A DNA stretch of 44,033 nucleotides from JAAYAY01 sp964429355 (GTDB taxonomy: Bacteria > Planctomycetota > Planctomycetia > Pirellulales > Thermoguttaceae), in the NCBI GenBank assembly GCA_964429355.1, contig CAYSCH010000023.1:1-44033 (forward strand). The letters run 5' to 3'. Of the stretch, positions 44,001-44,033 are shown piece by piece (the first letter of the stretch is position 1; every line of letters begins with the position of its first letter). Under the pieces are notes generated by a model. That model worked only from the letters and a program-made list of their open reading frames with translations, did not search any database and was not told the origin of the DNA. The position numbers were made by a program, and so were the translations under genes.

Positions 44001-44033
44001 GAAGAAGTCGTAGCCGTTGGTCTTGTCGACGGC
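41004..44033 (-). CDS. DUF5107 / TPR-repeat protein, N-terminus beyond the window
   Basis: The frame is open through the right edge (the 23 codons beyond the first Met at 43964 read 'DKTNGYDFFYRQHVVKPALI'), so the start lies outside. At least 1009 aa. The visible N-terminal 350 residues match DUF5107 ('SGGVEWCAFHHHRNTTYMPI', 'NWANVAVHVNDQYQVIFPPS', 'TFKQYWYPIRGIGGFKNANL'), a beta-rich, possibly carbohydrate-related domain. From about residue 390 onward there are roughly 15 TPR units, for example 'GLYAEAEKYLRTAIERVTAE', 'GNYAEALDQVSRALSTDTLD' and 'PDSAIAHWEKSRSIDPSLAT'. DUF5107-TPR proteins occur in many Bacteroidetes and planctomycetes; their function is not established, though a role in sugar-related complexes is often proposed. 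It ends next to a CCAT-rich tract. Confidence 0.88.
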   Translation of the reverse strand, partial: AVDKTNGYDFFYRQHVVKPALIGMLGAWISGGVEWCAFHHHRNTTYMPIDYTLAENPDGSKTIWFGEPERRHRMKRLIGLTLYPDKSYMEATVKFFNRTAQPHSILNWANVAVHVNDQYQVIFPPSVQMATYHSKIDFTHWPISQGEYRGHDYKGVDLSWWKNSPVSNSFFAWNMQEDFMGGYDHGREAGVVHVGNHHVVCCAKLWEWGTGSAGRAWDKILTDQDGPYAELMVGAFSDNQPDYSWIKPHEVKTFKQYWYPIRGIGGFKNANLNGAVNLELQSDGKANFGFCTTSKRTGAKAILQAGGKAIFEKAIDIDPATSFTQSVAVPAGTRDTDLRAVLLSAEGEELVAYQPVRREPVKELPAKVEPPKKPEEIQSIEELYLTGLRVEQIHNPTVDPLSYYQEAVKRDPGDSRSNTMLGIHANKTGLYAEAEKYLRTAIERVTAEYTRPINAEAVYQLGVALRAQHKTGEAYDAFYRATWDQAFHSAAYYQLAEISTSRGNYAEALDQVSRALSTDTLDTRALALKAGILRRLGRGAQAEKAATIALSIDPLDFRAMNELRLAQQLQGNAAAKATLDKMTVKMRGDVQAYLELATDYFAAGMWDEAIEVLRRPIDQNMPFAATYPLVHYYLGYALQQEGKTGEAQAAFATATVSPSDYCFPFRLEGLDVFQAALAVNPQDARAYYYLGNLLFDLQPDSAIAHWEKSRSIDPSLATVHRNLGWAYYRVKDDVAGAIGCYEKALACGGLDPRLFLELDTLYEFGNVAPEQRLAALEPNHQIVIRRQDSFQREIMVLVLTGKYDRAIDYLENNFFHAQEGREEIHDIFVDAHLLEGLRLMKAGSPQEALAHFLKADEYPENLSVGRPKDDPRTAQIAYFTATAYAALGENDKAQQFFRKAAEQKETGGRPEARYYQAMSLAKLGQQDESQKILNDLIDAGRKQLQQGESADFFAKFGEQKTRQAKTASAHFLIGLGLLGQGQAAESQKALQQAASMNAADPWTAYYARK

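Noticed and set aside
1..44033. A local change of genetic code (UGA read as Trp or Gly)
   Set aside because: Many genes here end at UGA, including the two candidates themselves, so UGA remains a stop in general.

Overview
The window is high-GC bacterial DNA with the hallmarks of a planctomycete (Pirellulales-like). It has large secreted glycoside-hydrolase-like and DUF4838 proteins, PQQ-type beta-propellers with an extra N-terminal domain, a DUF5107/TPR giant, a YqgE/AlgH protein and a ScpB with a very long acidic tail. Many other proteins are exported or membrane-anchored and of unknown function. The taxonomy is inferred from gene content only. There are no rRNA or convincing tRNA genes, CRISPR arrays or transposases. 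One 10-N assembly gap (25693-25702) interrupts a gene, and genes run off both window ends.

Layout. (1) 1-5.9 kb, plus strand: the 3' end of a GH-like gene, a 1010-aa exported beta-propeller and a Tat-exported alpha/beta hydrolase, closely packed. (2) 6-17.3 kb, minus strand: a probable four-gene carbohydrate operon (double pectate-lyase-like beta-helix, DUF6259 GH-like protein, DUF4838 protein, GH101/DUF5696-like protein). A second DUF4838 gene diverges from it at 17.6 kb and is followed by a TauE/SafE permease and a truncated sugar-phosphate isomerase remnant. (3) 21.5-37 kb: mostly housekeeping and lineage-specific genes (methyltransferase, ScpB, AlgH, metallophosphoesterase, COG2509 flavoprotein, chorismate synthase, AsmA-like protein, exported rhodanese). 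Two divergent paralogues of an exported beta-rich family sit inside this block. (4) 37.3-44 kb: a second beta-propeller of the same architecture as the one at 1.8 kb, a gene-poor 0.6 kb stretch with diverged repeats, and a DUF5107/TPR protein running off the right edge.

The strongest unexpected signal is in the paralogues at 25297-27013 (+) and 35156-36934 (-). Both have an in-frame TGA at the homologous position, straight after a conserved 'EGTM.(F/Y)G' motif. In both, the frame stays open past it for 57 and 48 codons, encoding clearly homologous protein (GG(L/I)C.YSWRVP, then TAT...D..GL...IPV(K/R)). In both, a near-identical perfect hairpin (GTACTCG-TGG-CGAGTAC) places its loop exactly 21 nt after the TGA. 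TGA is an ordinary stop elsewhere in the window, including at the ends of these two proteins. The best explanation is UGA recoding, most likely selenocysteine insertion driven by a bacterial SECIS-like hairpin, in an undescribed family of exported proteins with a U-GG-x-C motif.
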